From NCBI RefSeq assembly GCF_000341105.1, contig NZ_ANBB01000049.1, positions 1 to 64,000 of the forward strand: a stretch of 64,000 nt of DNA, in the 5' to 3' direction. The notes under the pieces were generated by a model that was not told the DNA's origin, did not search any database, and worked only from the letters and a program-made list of their open reading frames with translations. Position 1 is the stretch's first letter. Each line of letters opens with the position of its first letter. Origin of the DNA: Nocardiopsis potens DSM 45234 (GTDB lineage Bacteria; Actinomycetota; Actinomycetes; Streptosporangiales; Streptosporangiaceae). Shown here piece after piece: positions 27,460-36,353 of this stretch. Position numbers and translations under genes: made by a program.

Positions 27460-28119
27460 TCAGGGGGCGCCGACCTGGCCGATGCGGTCGTCTCCGAGGC
27501 GGTCCTGCACGTCGCGGAGCAGCCGGTCGAGCAGTCCGGCCAGCCGGTCGCGCTCCTCGGCGGTGAGGCCGCCGAGCAGTTCGTCCTCGCGGTGCAGCAG
27601 CCCGCCGACGGTCTCCTCGGTCAGCCGGTGCCCCTCCTCGGTCAGCGAGACCAGGACGGAGCGCGGCCGCCCCTCGCCCGGGCGGCGCTCGACCAGGCCG
27701 GCGCGCTCGGCGCGGGCGACCCGCTGGGAGACCGCGCCCGCGGTCACCATCGACCGGCGCCCCAGCTCGGCGGTGGTCAGCGTGTAGGGCGGGCCGCTCC
27801 GGCGCAGCACGCTGACCAGGTCGAGGGTGGCCACGTCCACCCCGTCGCGGGCCAGCGTCCGGCGCCGGTCGTCCCCGAACAGCTTGGCGAGCTGCCAGAT
27901 CGGCGTGATGACGCCGATCGAGCCGACCGGGACTTCGGGGAGCTCCCGCCGCCAGGCCTCGGCGATCTCGCCGACCGGGTCCCCGCCCCCGGCGGCCTCC
28001 GGGGCCCGCCCGGCCGCCGGCTCTCCGGCAGCCGATTCCGCGGACGCCGGATCCCCGGCCTTCCGGCCCTGCTCCGCGCCGCCGGCCGCGCCCGGCCGGT
28101 CTCCGCCCGCATTTGCCAT
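27460..28119 (-). CDS. MarR-family transcriptional regulator
   Basis: 219 residues from ATG 28119, with GGAG six bases upstream. About 50 disordered Ala/Gly residues precede the MarR winged-helix core, in which TTAELGRRSMVTAGAVSQRV is the recognition-helix region and RPGEGRPRSVLVSLTEEG the wing. MarR proteins act as dimeric repressors relieved by small ligands or oxidation. Two adjacent palindromes lie between it and the divergent SDR gene, so it likely represses both itself and the dehydrogenase. Confidence 0.9.
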   Translation of the reverse strand: MANAGGDRPGAAGGAEQGRKAGDPASAESAAGEPAAGRAPEAAGGGDPVGEIAEAWRRELPEVPVGSIGVITPIWQLAKLFGDDRRRTLARDGVDVATLDLVSVLRRSGPPYTLTTAELGRRSMVTAGAVSQRVARAERAGLVERRPGEGRPRSVLVSLTEEGHRLTEETVGGLLHREDELLGGLTAEERDRLAGLLDRLLRDVQDRLGDDRIGQVGAP

Positions 28120-28139
28120 GGTCCGCTCCACCCCTTATG

Positions 28140-28164
28140 TTTAGATCTAAATTTACGTCTAAAT
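28140..28164. promoter_or_regulatory. tandem MarR operators
   Basis: A perfect palindrome TTTAGATCTAAA (28140-28151) abuts a second one, ATTTA-CGTC-TAAAT (28151-28164). They occupy the 63-bp gap between MarR and SDR starts, and both are strikingly AT-rich for this genome. The arrangement fits two MarR dimers covering both promoters. Confidence 0.75.
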
Positions 28165-28182
28165 CAAGCCTGGAGACATCCT

Positions 28183-28902
28183 ATGCCGCGCTCAGTCCTG
28201 GTCACCGGCGGTGGCACCGGAATCGGCCGCGCCATCGCGCACCGGTTCGCCGAGCAGGGCGACGACGTCGTGATCACCGGCCGGCGCCCCGAACCCCTGG
28301 AGCGCGCCGCGGCCCTGACCGGCGCCCGCGCCCTGACCTGCGACCACACCGACCCCGAGGCGCTCGCCCGGCTGGCCGGCGCGCTGCCCGAGCGGATCGA
28401 CGTGCTGGTCAACAACGCCGGAGGCAACACCGACCTGGACGGCGGGGCGGGGGAGGACCTGCCCTCCTACGCCGCCGCCTTCCGGGCGAACCTGGACGCC
28501 AACCTGCTCACCGCGGTGCTCACCACCCGGGCGCTGGACGGCCTGCTGGCCCCCGGCGGCGCCGTCGTGCACATCGGCTCCATCGCGGCCGCCCAGGCCG
28601 CCGGCTCCTACGGCGCCGCCAAGGCCGCGCTGGCCGCCTGGAACCTGGAGGCCGCGGACGCCCTGGGGCCCCGGGACATCACCGCCAACGTCGTCGCCCC
28701 CGGCTACACCACCGGGACCGAGTTCTTCCGCGACCGGCTCGCCGAGGACCGCCGCCGATGGCTGGTCGAGGCCACTTCGCTCGGCCGCCCCGGCTCGCCC
28801 GAGGACATCGCCGCCGCCGTGGAGTTCCTCGCCTCCCCGGGGGCGCGGCACATCACCGGCCAGGTGCTCAACGTCAACGGGGGCGCCTACAAGACCCGGT
28901 GA
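28183..28902 (+). CDS. SDR-family oxidoreductase
   Basis: 239 residues. It has the classical SDR cofactor motif TGGGTGIG near the N-terminus, NNAGG, the catalytic Ser in VVHIGSIAA and the YxxxK pair in GSYGAAKAAL. The C-terminal ITGQVLNVNGGAYKTR is typical of FabG-like reductases. R30s after the glycine motif (ITGRRPEP) suggest an NADP(H) preference. It reduces or oxidises an unidentified carbonyl or alcohol. It is divergent from MarR and probably induced when MarR releases its paired operators. Confidence 0.9.
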   Translation: MPRSVLVTGGGTGIGRAIAHRFAEQGDDVVITGRRPEPLERAAALTGARALTCDHTDPEALARLAGALPERIDVLVNNAGGNTDLDGGAGEDLPSYAAAFRANLDANLLTAVLTTRALDGLLAPGGAVVHIGSIAAAQAAGSYGAAKAALAAWNLEAADALGPRDITANVVAPGYTTGTEFFRDRLAEDRRRWLVEATSLGRPGSPEDIAAAVEFLASPGARHITGQVLNVNGGAYKTR

Positions 28903-29102
28903 GCCGGGGCCTCCCCGGAGCCGCCGGGTCCCTCCTCCGCCCCGCCTCCGCCTCAGGCCGGGTCAAGGGGGGCTGCCGGTCCGGAAGCGGCCGGGGCGGC
29001 GTGCGGTTCGGGCCGTCAAGGGCTCTTCCCGGCGGGTGGGGGGCGTGTTTCGATCGTGGGCACTCGTACGCACCGGTAACCCGACGTGAGGACGGTGTTC
29101 CG

Positions 29103-29909
29103 ATGTCATCGCATGCCAGAGAAGACGGGCCCGGGGGGATCGGCCGGCGGGCCGTGCTCCGCGGCGGCCTGGTCGCCGCCGGGGGAGTGCTGCTGGGCGG
29201 GGCCGCCCAGATCGCCGCCGCGCCCCGGGCCGCGGCAGCGGCCGAACCGCCGGTGCACACCCGCGCCGCCTGGGCCGCCCGCCCCCCGAAGAGCCCGGCC
29301 CAGGTGCTCGCCCAGGCCCCCGCCTACATCGTCGTCCACCACACCGCGACCGCGAACAGCACCGACCACTCCCTGGAGCACGCCTTCTCCCTCTCCCGCG
29401 CCATCCAGAACTTCCACATGGACACCAACGGGTGGGACGACACCGGGCAGCAGCTCACCATCAGCCGCGGCGGCCACATCATGGAGGGCCGCAACTCCTC
29501 GCTGCCGGCCGTCCGGGCCGGCGACCACGTGGTCGGCGCGCACGTGGCGAACTACAACGGCGTCGCCGTCGGCATCGAGAACGAGGGCACCTACACCTCG
29601 GCGCAGCCGACCGGGGCCCTCTACGACGCGCTGGTGGAGACCTGCGCCTGGCTCTGCTCCGCCTACGCCCGGCCCGTCTCGGCCATCATCGGCCACCGCG
29701 ACCTCAACGCCACCGCCTGCCCCGGAGACGTGCTCTACGGGATGCTGCCGCAGCTGCGGCGGGACGTCGGCGCGCTGCTGGGCGCCGAGCACCGGCGCCC
29801 GCTGCCGGCCTCGGAGCGGCCGCCCTACCCGAGGGTCCCCGAACCCGGCCGGATCCTGGAGTTCCGGCACGGGCCCGCACTGGGGCGGCGCGACCCCAAC
29901 GCCGGCTGA
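29103..29909 (+). CDS. Tat-exported N-acetylmuramoyl-L-alanine amidase (PGRP/Amidase_2)
   Basis: 268 residues. A twin-arginine signal (GRRAVLRGGLVAAGGVLLGG, R15-R16) precedes the amidase. Zn2+ ligands are H79 or H80 (IVVHHTAT), H198 and C206 (GHRDLNATACPGD), the pattern of catalytic peptidoglycan-recognition proteins. It cleaves the lactyl-amide bond between muramic acid and L-Ala outside the membrane, for wall turnover or lysis. The C-terminal 45 residues are Pro/Arg-rich and lack a wall-binding domain. It has no partner genes; a long hairpin terminates it. Confidence 0.92.
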   Translation: MSSHAREDGPGGIGRRAVLRGGLVAAGGVLLGGAAQIAAAPRAAAAAEPPVHTRAAWAARPPKSPAQVLAQAPAYIVVHHTATANSTDHSLEHAFSLSRAIQNFHMDTNGWDDTGQQLTISRGGHIMEGRNSSLPAVRAGDHVVGAHVANYNGVAVGIENEGTYTSAQPTGALYDALVETCAWLCSAYARPVSAIIGHRDLNATACPGDVLYGMLPQLRRDVGALLGAEHRRPLPASERPPYPRVPEPGRILEFRHGPALGRRDPNAG

Positions 29910-29943
29910 CCCGGCGCCCGCGGAAGTCCTCCCCGTTCGGACT

Positions 29944-29989
29944 CCCGCACCGGCGGTGCCGGGGCGCGCCCCGGCACCGCCGGTGCGGG
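29944..29989. terminator. bidirectional terminator hairpin
   Basis: Perfect 21-bp arms surround a CGCG loop. It sits between the convergent amidase (stop 29909) and hypothetical gene (stop 30011). No T-tract follows on either side, as is common for actinomycete terminators. Confidence 0.8.
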
Positions 29990-30010
29990 CCCTGCGGCCC
30001 GGCGGCGCGC

Positions 30011-30598
30011 TCAGTAGTCCCGCCCGGTCCCGCGGAAGATCATCTCCACGTTGTAGAACCGCGAGCTGCTGTGGTTGATGTAGGCGCGCAGCGCGTCGTA
30101 GACGATGTAGGCCAGCTCCGGCTCGGGCATGTACTCCTTGAGGTCGACCACCAGGCAGCCGAACCGGTCGCCGGGCCGGGAGTCGACGACCAGGGCGCCC
30201 ATCCGCAGGAAGGCGGCGACGTCGTCGGTGTAGCCCGCCTCCTCGGTGATGCGCAGCCGCGCCTCGCTGACCGCGTTCTCCAGCTCCCCGGCGAACTCCT
30301 CCGGGTCGCCCTCGCTGAACTTGAGCAGCTCTTCGGCCATCTCCTCGGTGACCACCACCGAGTCGATCCCGTCCAGTATCCCCGGGATGCCGCCGAGCGT
30401 CGCGGAGACCTCGGCCAGGGCCTTCTCCACCTGCCCCTCGGTGACGGGCTCGCGGCGGCCGGGATCGGTGTCGAAGGGGGTCTGCCGCCAGGTCCCCCGA
30501 GGGGGCGAGCCGGTGCCGAAGGAGCTCAGGGCGCGGCGGTAGTCGGTGGCGGCTTCGATGATCGCGCGGCGGGCCCGGCCGCGCTCACGGCGGAGCAT
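30011..30598 (-). CDS. hypothetical protein
   Basis: 195 residues that I do not recognise. The first 20 are basic (MLRRERGRARRAIIEAATDY). The central part is acidic and helical (TEEMAEELLKFSEGDPEEFA), and the C-terminus is a mixed alpha/beta segment (RFGCLVVDLKEYMPEPELAY, INHSSSRFYNVEMIF). There is no signal peptide or membrane helix. Codon use and reading-frame length support a real gene. It lies between a convergent amidase and a co-oriented TetR gene 100 bp upstream. Confidence 0.65.
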   Translation of the reverse strand: MLRRERGRARRAIIEAATDYRRALSSFGTGSPPRGTWRQTPFDTDPGRREPVTEGQVEKALAEVSATLGGIPGILDGIDSVVVTEEMAEELLKFSEGDPEEFAGELENAVSEARLRITEEAGYTDDVAAFLRMGALVVDSRPGDRFGCLVVDLKEYMPEPELAYIVYDALRAYINHSSSRFYNVEMIFRGTGRDY

Positions 30599-30699
30599 GC
30601 GCAGTCCTCTCTATCCGGCGTCGCCGCCCACCCTAGAACGGGCGGCCCCCGCGGGGCAGGGGAATCCGGGATGATCCCGGCGCCGGGGGAGGTGCGGGG

Positions 30700-31317
30700 T
30701 CAGTCCTCCCCGGACCGGACCAGGGCGGCCACCGCGCCGCGGGCGAGCCGGTCGAGGTGGTCCGGGCGGAGCTCGCCGCGGATCACCGCGAGCCGCCAGT
30801 ACACCGGGCCGAGGATCACGTCCAGGGCGAACTCCGGGTCGGTCCCGGCCGGCAGCTCGCCGCGCTCGACCGCGCTGCGGATGACCACCCGCCCGATCTC
30901 GCGCTGGGTCCGGCGCAGCGTGCCCTCCAGGGTCGCCGCGATCTCCGGGCTGCGCGCCGCCTCGGCGAGCAGGTCGGGGACGATCTGCAGGGCGAGCGGG
31001 TGGCGCAGGGCGTGCACCGCCGCGCCGATCAGCTCGCGCACGTCGCCGTGGAGCGAACCGGTGTCGGGCACCGGGGTGACCTGCTCGGCCGCGGCCGAGA
31101 CGACGTCGATCACCATCTCCAGCTTGGACTTCCAGCGCCGGTAGACCGCGGTCTTGCCGACGCCCGCGCGCTTGGCGACCGCCTCGATCGACAGCCGCCC
31201 GTAGCCGGCCGACGCGAGTTCGGCGAAGACGGCCGCGCGGATGGCGCGGGTGACGTCCTCCTGCAGCACGGCGGCGCCGGCGGGGGCGCGGCGCGGGGTC
31301 TTCTCGGCGTCGGACAT
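30700..31317 (-). CDS. TetR-family regulator of the ABC exporter
   Basis: 205 residues from ATG 31317. The TetR HTH is GYGRLSIEAVAKRAGVGKTA followed by VYRRWKSKLEMV; the rest is the helical ligand/dimerisation domain of the TetR_C type. It is divergent from the ABC-2 permease gene (31475), and a 22-bp near-perfect palindrome lies between them, indicating control of the exporter and itself. The inducer is unknown. Confidence 0.9.
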   Translation of the reverse strand: MSDAEKTPRRAPAGAAVLQEDVTRAIRAAVFAELASAGYGRLSIEAVAKRAGVGKTAVYRRWKSKLEMVIDVVSAAAEQVTPVPDTGSLHGDVRELIGAAVHALRHPLALQIVPDLLAEAARSPEIAATLEGTLRRTQREIGRVVIRSAVERGELPAGTDPEFALDVILGPVYWRLAVIRGELRPDHLDRLARGAVAALVRSGED

Positions 31318-31347
31318 GTCCGAGATCCTAGCGTGCGGCGGCGTAGC

Positions 31348-31369
31348 GACGAAACGGTTGCGTTCCGTC
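31348..31369. promoter_or_regulatory. TetR operator
   Basis: GACGAAACG-GTTG-CGTTCCGTC, with 9-bp arms and one mismatch, sits about 30 bp upstream of the TetR start and 105 bp upstream of the permease start. AAACG/CGTTT-type half-sites with four-base centres are typical TetR-family targets. Confidence 0.7.
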
Positions 31370-31474
31370 CTGGAGTCGCCTAGTCTCTCCTCGCGGCGAT
31401 ACGGTGCCGTTCCGACGCGGGTCCGCCACCGCTCCGCCCTGAATCCCGCGCACTCCCCGGAAAGCGAGCCGAGC

Positions 31475-32386
31475 GTGAGCACACCCGAGCCCTCCGCCGC
31501 GGCGGCCGCGCCGCCGCGCCCGGAGCCGTCGGCCGCGGAGCTGGCCGCCCGCTACGGGCTGAAGGCCAGCGGCGCGCGCCCGCGCCTGGGGCGCTATCTG
31601 GCGGACGTGTGGCGCCACCGCCACTTCATCGACGCCTTCGCCCGCGCCCGGGCCAGCGCCAAGTACAGCAGGGCCAACCTGGGCCGGCTGTGGGAGGTCG
31701 GCACCCCGCTGCTCAACGCGGCCGTCTACTACCTCATCTTCGGCCTGCTGCTGCAGACCGACCGCGGCGTCGAGGACTTCGTCCCGTTCCTGGTGACCGG
31801 CGTCTTCGTGTTCACCTTCACCCAGGCCACGGTGCTGGCCGGGGTGCGCGCGGTCTCCGGCAACCTCGGCCTGATCCGGGCGCTGCACTTCCCCCGGGCC
31901 TCGCTGCCGATCGCGCTGGCCGTGGTGCAGGTCCGCCAGATGGCGGTCACCATGGGCGTGCTGCTGGTGATCGTCATGGCCACCGGCCAGGTCCCGCAGT
32001 GGAACTGGCTGCTGGCGCTGCCCGCGCTGCTCCTGCAGTCGCTGTTCAACACCGGGCTGGCGCTGGCCTTCGCCCGCCTCGGCGCCAAGGTCTCCGACCT
32101 CGCCCAGCTCATGCCGTTCGTCATGCGCACGTGGATGTACGCCTCCGGGGTGATGTACAGCATCGCGGTGATGGCGGCGCACGCCCCCGCGGCGGTCCGG
32201 GTCCTGCTCGACCTCAACCCGGCCGCGCTCTACATCGACCTGATGCGGTTCGCGCTGATCGACAGCTTCACCGCCGCCGACCTCCCGCCGTACGCGTGGG
32301 GCACCGCGTCCGCCTGGGCGGCGGCGGTGCTGGTCGCCGGGTTCGTCTACTTCTGGAAGGCCGAGGAGAGCTATGGCCGCGACTGA
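31475..32386 (+). CDS. ABC-2 type polysaccharide/teichoic acid export permease (TagG/RfbA-like)
   Basis: 303 residues from GTG 31475. A cytoplasmic N-terminus ending in SAKYSRANLGRLWEVGTPLL leads to six hydrophobic helices, among them FVPFLVTGVFVFTFTQATVL and SLFNTGLALAFARLG. The LGRLWEVxxPLL motif is characteristic of ABC-2 permeases that export O-antigen, teichoic acid or related glycans. It overlaps the ATPase gene by 14 bp, so the two are co-translated and form one transporter. No glycosyltransferase genes accompany it, so the polymer is not identified. Confidence 0.88.
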   Translation: MSTPEPSAAAAAPPRPEPSAAELAARYGLKASGARPRLGRYLADVWRHRHFIDAFARARASAKYSRANLGRLWEVGTPLLNAAVYYLIFGLLLQTDRGVEDFVPFLVTGVFVFTFTQATVLAGVRAVSGNLGLIRALHFPRASLPIALAVVQVRQMAVTMGVLLVIVMATGQVPQWNWLLALPALLLQSLFNTGLALAFARLGAKVSDLAQLMPFVMRTWMYASGVMYSIAVMAAHAPAAVRVLLDLNPAALYIDLMRFALIDSFTAADLPPYAWGTASAWAAAVLVAGFVYFWKAEESYGRD

Positions 32387-33203
32387 GGGATCCACCGCCA
32401 CCGCGTCCCCCGCCGCACCCCGCGAGGCCGGCCCCGGCGAACCGGGCGCCCCCACCGTCATCGTCGACGACCTGCACGTGGTCTACCGGGTGCGGGGCGC
32501 GGCCGGCCGGGCCGGGGGCGGCGGCCCCGCGGCGCTGCTGCGCGCGCTGACCCGGCGCAAGGGCGCCGGCGCCCGCGAGGTGCACGCGGTGCGCGGGGTG
32601 AGCTTCACCGCGCGCCGCGGCGAGGCGATCGGGCTGATCGGCTCGAACGGCTCGGGCAAGTCCACCCTGCTGCGCGCCATCGCCGGCCTGCTGCCGCCGG
32701 AGAGCGGCCGGGTCTACACCGACGGCCAGCCCTCCCTGCTCGGCGTCAACGCCGCGCTGATGAACGACCTGTCCGGGGAGCGCAACGTCGTGCTGGGCTG
32801 CCTGGCGATGGGCATGGCCCCGGCCGAGGTGCGCGAGCGCTACGACGGCATCGTCGACTTCTCCGGGATCAACGACAAGGGCGACTTCATCTCGCTGCCG
32901 ATGCGCACCTACTCCTCCGGGATGGCCGCCCGGCTCCGGTTCGCCATCGCCGCCGCCCGCGACCACGACGTGCTCCTCATCGACGAGGCCCTGGCCACCG
33001 GCGACCGCGCGTTCCGCAGGCGCTCGGAGAAGCGGATCAAGGAGCTGCGCGAGAAGGCCGGCACCGTCTTCCTGGTCAGCCACAGCAACAAGTCCATCCG
33101 GGACACCTGCGACCGCGCCGTCTGGCTGGAGCGGGGCGAGCTGGTGATGGACGGCCCGGCAGGCGAGGTCGTCGACGCCTACGAGGCCTCCACCGCCGAC
33201 TGA
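32373..33203 (+). CDS. ABC transporter ATP-binding protein (TagH/RfbB-like)
   Basis: 276 residues. Walker A GSNGSGKST lies at about residues 90-98, the signature region is TYSSGMAARLRFAIAAA, Walker B is VLLIDEALATGD and the switch histidine is in VSHSNKSIRDTC. YSSGMxxRLxFA is the variant signature of polysaccharide-exporting ABC ATPases. Residues about 1-40 are a low-complexity extension before the nucleotide-binding fold. There is no C-terminal carbohydrate-binding domain. It pairs with the overlapping upstream permease under TetR control. Confidence 0.92.
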   Translation: MAATEGSTATASPAAPREAGPGEPGAPTVIVDDLHVVYRVRGAAGRAGGGGPAALLRALTRRKGAGAREVHAVRGVSFTARRGEAIGLIGSNGSGKSTLLRAIAGLLPPESGRVYTDGQPSLLGVNAALMNDLSGERNVVLGCLAMGMAPAEVRERYDGIVDFSGINDKGDFISLPMRTYSSGMAARLRFAIAAARDHDVLLIDEALATGDRAFRRRSEKRIKELREKAGTVFLVSHSNKSIRDTCDRAVWLERGELVMDGPAGEVVDAYEASTAD

Positions 33204-33240
33204 CCGCCGGGGCGCGGCCGCACCGGCGGGGCCGGGGGAA

Positions 33241-33272
33241 CGGCGGCACCCCCCAGGAGGGGAGTGCCGCCG
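33241..33272. terminator. bidirectional terminator hairpin
   Basis: CGGCGGCAC (33241-33249) pairs exactly with GTGCCGCCG (33264-33272), with further C/G pairing inside. It separates the convergent ABC ATPase and acyl-CoA ligase genes. Confidence 0.7.
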
Positions 33273-33285
33273 GGAACGGGCCCGG

Positions 33286-35040
33286 TCAGCCCGAGGCCGG
33301 GGCGCCGCCGGCCTCCTCCAGCCAGCCGTGGTCCCGCTTGACCCGGTTCTTCAGCAGCTTGCCCGCGGCGTTGCGGGGCAGGTCGCCCTCGGCGATCCGG
33401 ATGTGCGCCGGGATCTTGAAGGCGGCCAGCCGGCCGTCGAGGAACGCGCGCAGGTCCTCCTCGGCCAGCGCGGACCCGGGCAGCGCCCGGACCACCGCGC
33501 CCACCTCCTCGCCGTAGACCTCGTGCGGCACGCCCACCACCGCCACCTCGGCCACCGCGGGGTGCTCGTGCACCGCCGCCTCCACCTCGGCGCAGTACAC
33601 GTTCTCCCCGCCGCGGATGATCATGTCCTTGGCCCGGTCCACGATGTAGAGGAAGCCGTCCTCGTCCAGCCGGCCCAGGTCGCCGGTGTGCAGCCAGCCG
33701 TCGGTGAACGCCGCCGCGGTCGCCTCCGGGCGGTTCCAGTAGCCGTGCACGATCCCCGGGCCGTTGATCCACACCTCGCCGACCTCGCCGGGCGGCAGCT
33801 CCTCGCCGCCGGCGCCGACGATCCTGACGTCCACCACCGCCACCGGCAGGCCCGCGCTGTCCGGGCGCAGCAGGTAGTCGCTGCCGCCGTTGACCGTCGC
33901 GGTCGCCGAGGACTCGGTGAGCCCGTAGCCCTGCCCCAGCATCAGGTCGTGCAGCCCGGCCCGGGCCCGCGACACCAGCGCCGGGGGCGCCGGAGCGCCG
34001 CCGCTGGCCAGCGTCATCAGGCTGGTCAGGTCGTGCTCGCCGAGCCTCGGCGAGGCGAGCATCTGCGCGATCATCGCCGGCACCGCGGTGATCGCGGCGA
34101 CCCGCTCCCGCTCGATCAGCCGGAGCGCCTCCTCCGGGTCCCACTTGTACATCAGCACCAGCGCGCCGCCCTTGGCCAGGGTCGGGTGCATCACCGACTG
34201 CGCGCCCGTGGTGTGGAACAGCGGGACGGCGCAGAGCACGACGGGGGAGGAGACCGCCTCCAGGAACGCCTGCGCGTCGCCCATGTCCAGGCCCAGCCGC
34301 ATCAGCGTGCGCATCCGCGCGTAGTCGGCGGAGAGGTGGTTGGAGACCATGTTCCGGTGCGAGCCGACCGCGCCCTTGGGGCGGCCGGTGGTGCCGGAGG
34401 TGTAGAAGATGTTGGCCGGGTCGTCGGGGGCCAAATCCGCGTCGGGCAGCCGGACGTCCTCCGCCACCTCGCCGAGCACGTCCCGCCAGGCGCGCGCCCC
34501 CTCCGGCAGCGGGTCCGGGGTGCGCACGGCGATCACCGGGATCCCCAGCCGCCGGGGGGCCTCGCCGAGCGCGGCGATCCGCTCCCCGTCGGCCACCAGC
34601 AGCGAGGAGCCGCTGTCGGACAGCCCGTACTCCAGCTCCGACGCGGTCCACCAGGCGTTCAGCGGCACCAGGATCGCGCCGAGCGCGGCGGCCGCGTAGT
34701 AGGCGATCACCCATTCGGGGTAGTTGCGCAGCGCCAGGGCCACCCGGTCGCCCTTGCCGATCCGGTACTCCGAGGCCATCCGGTGCGCCATGGTGGCGGC
34801 GTGCCGGTAGAAGTCGGCGTGGCCGAGGCGCTCGTCGCCGTAGACCAGGGCGGGGGCGTCGCCGTAGGAGGGGCTCCTCTCCAGCGCGGTGCGCAGCGTC
34901 GGGTCGGCGTTCCGCCACACCCGGGTGGGCACCCCGTTGATCTCGGCGATCTCCATCTCGTAGGGGCTGCCGCGGTGGAGCAGGCGGTTGGTGACGGCGG
35001 TGAGGGAGCGGACGGGGCGGGCGATCGGGGCTTCGTGCAT
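33286..35040 (-). CDS. acyl-CoA synthetase (AMP-binding, long-chain fatty-acid-CoA ligase-like)
   Basis: 584 residues of the ANL superfamily. The P-loop-like motif is FYTSGTTGRPKGAVGSH, followed by LFHTTGAQSVMHP, LGQGYGLTESSA and the hinge GWLHTGDLGRLDEDGFLYIV. The A10 lysine region is NAAGKLLKNRVK. It activates a carboxylic acid with ATP and loads it onto CoA; chain length cannot be read. AAGGAA precedes ATG 35040. A Zn-alcohol dehydrogenase lies 140 bp upstream on the same strand and is probably co-expressed. Together they could convert an alcohol or aldehyde to an acyl-CoA, but no aldehyde dehydrogenase is present. Confidence 0.9.
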   Translation of the reverse strand: MHEAPIARPVRSLTAVTNRLLHRGSPYEMEIAEINGVPTRVWRNADPTLRTALERSPSYGDAPALVYGDERLGHADFYRHAATMAHRMASEYRIGKGDRVALALRNYPEWVIAYYAAAALGAILVPLNAWWTASELEYGLSDSGSSLLVADGERIAALGEAPRRLGIPVIAVRTPDPLPEGARAWRDVLGEVAEDVRLPDADLAPDDPANIFYTSGTTGRPKGAVGSHRNMVSNHLSADYARMRTLMRLGLDMGDAQAFLEAVSSPVVLCAVPLFHTTGAQSVMHPTLAKGGALVLMYKWDPEEALRLIERERVAAITAVPAMIAQMLASPRLGEHDLTSLMTLASGGAPAPPALVSRARAGLHDLMLGQGYGLTESSATATVNGGSDYLLRPDSAGLPVAVVDVRIVGAGGEELPPGEVGEVWINGPGIVHGYWNRPEATAAAFTDGWLHTGDLGRLDEDGFLYIVDRAKDMIIRGGENVYCAEVEAAVHEHPAVAEVAVVGVPHEVYGEEVGAVVRALPGSALAEEDLRAFLDGRLAAFKIPAHIRIAEGDLPRNAAGKLLKNRVKRDHGWLEEAGGAPASG

Positions 35041-35179
35041 CGGATTCCTTTCCGACTGTCCGCGGGCCCTCCCGTCCGGGGAGGCGCCGGCGGGGGCCGA
35101 AGGGGGTGCTGGACGCCGGATGACGGTTCGGGGGGCGGAGGGCCGCGGGGAGAGGTGCCGCCGGGGAGGGCCGCCGGGG

Positions 35180-36271
35180 TCAGTCGAAGCGGATCAGCGA
35201 CCTGCCGCCCCGCCCGCCGCGCATCCGCGCGAAGGCGTCGGGCAGGCCGTCCAGGGCGATCTCGTCGGTGACCATCCCGGCGAGGTCGATGCCGCCGTCG
35301 CGGACGTGCCCGGCCAGCACCGGGACGTCGCGCTCGGGGTCGCAGGAGCCGTACACGCAGCCGCGCAGCGTGCGGGCGAAGTGGAAGAGCTCCAGGGCGC
35401 CGAAGGAGACGGAGTCGTCCTTGGCGCCGACGCCGACGACGGTGGTGGTGCCGCCGCGGCGGGTCATCGCCCACGCGCTGCGGATCGCGGCGGAGGAGCC
35501 CACCACCTCGAACGCGTGGTCGGCGCCGCGCCCGCCGGTCAGCGCCCGCACCTCCTTCGCGCTCTTCTCCCCGGCCGGGACGAAGTGCGAGGCGCCCAGT
35601 TTCAGGGCGAGCCGCTCTTTGGCGGGCGAGGCGTCCACCGCCACCACCGGGCCGGCCCCGGCCAGCCGGGCGGCCTGCAGCACCGCCAGGCCCACGCCGC
35701 CCAGCCCGACCACCGCGACCGACTCCCCGGCCCGCACCCGGGCGGAGTTGGCCACCGCGCCCCAGCCGGTGAGCACCGCGCAGCCGAGAAGCGCGGCGGC
35801 GCCCGGGTCCACCCCCTCCGGCAGCGGCACCACGGCGCGCGCCGGGACGACGGTGGCCTCGGCGAACGCGCCGGTGCCCAGGCCGGCGTAGACCGGGGTG
35901 CCGTCGGCGAGCTCGGCGTAGGGGGCCAGCGCGGCCTCGCCGGAGCGCTCGCACAGGTAGGGCTCGCCCTGCTCGCAGAACCAGCAGGAGCGGCAGGGCG
36001 GCGCCCAGTTGAGCACCACCCGGTCGCCGGGGGAGACGTGCTCGACGCCGGGGCCGACCGCGTCCACGGTGCCGGCGCCCTCGTGGCCGAGGACGGCGGG
36101 CAGCGGCTGGGGGAGCGTCCCGTCGGACAGCGACAGGTCGGAGTGGCACACCCCGGCCGCCGAGAGCCGGACCAGCACCTGCCCGGGACCGGGGTCGGGC
36201 AGCGAGACCCGCTCGATGCGGGGAGGCGCTCCGACGGCGGTGAAGAGTGCGGCCCGGACGGTTGTGCTCAT
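35180..36271 (-). CDS. zinc-dependent alcohol dehydrogenase (class III-like MDR)
   Basis: 363 residues. Catalytic-zinc ligand candidates are C42 (AGVCHSDLS) and H63-E64 (LGHEGAG). The structural zinc site has C93, C96, C99 and C107 (CRSCWFCEQGEPYLC). The Rossmann motif is VVGLGGVGLAVLQAA, and D in VAVDASPAK predicts NAD(H). Length and CxxCxxC site fit class III/NDMA- or mycothiol-type dehydrogenases. GGGAG lies six bases before ATG 36271. Upstream is a palindrome of TetR type; it probably forms a unit with the acyl-CoA ligase. Confidence 0.9.
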   Translation of the reverse strand: MSTTVRAALFTAVGAPPRIERVSLPDPGPGQVLVRLSAAGVCHSDLSLSDGTLPQPLPAVLGHEGAGTVDAVGPGVEHVSPGDRVVLNWAPPCRSCWFCEQGEPYLCERSGEAALAPYAELADGTPVYAGLGTGAFAEATVVPARAVVPLPEGVDPGAAALLGCAVLTGWGAVANSARVRAGESVAVVGLGGVGLAVLQAARLAGAGPVVAVDASPAKERLALKLGASHFVPAGEKSAKEVRALTGGRGADHAFEVVGSSAAIRSAWAMTRRGGTTTVVGVGAKDDSVSFGALELFHFARTLRGCVYGSCDPERDVPVLAGHVRDGGIDLAGMVTDEIALDGLPDAFARMRGGRGGRSLIRFD

Positions 36272-36353
36272 GGACGGCTCCCGCGCAGTTCTTCGAGGAG
36301 GCCGGCGGTGCCCAGCGGCCGCCGCCGGCCCGGGGTGAGCGCGAGCCTAACAA

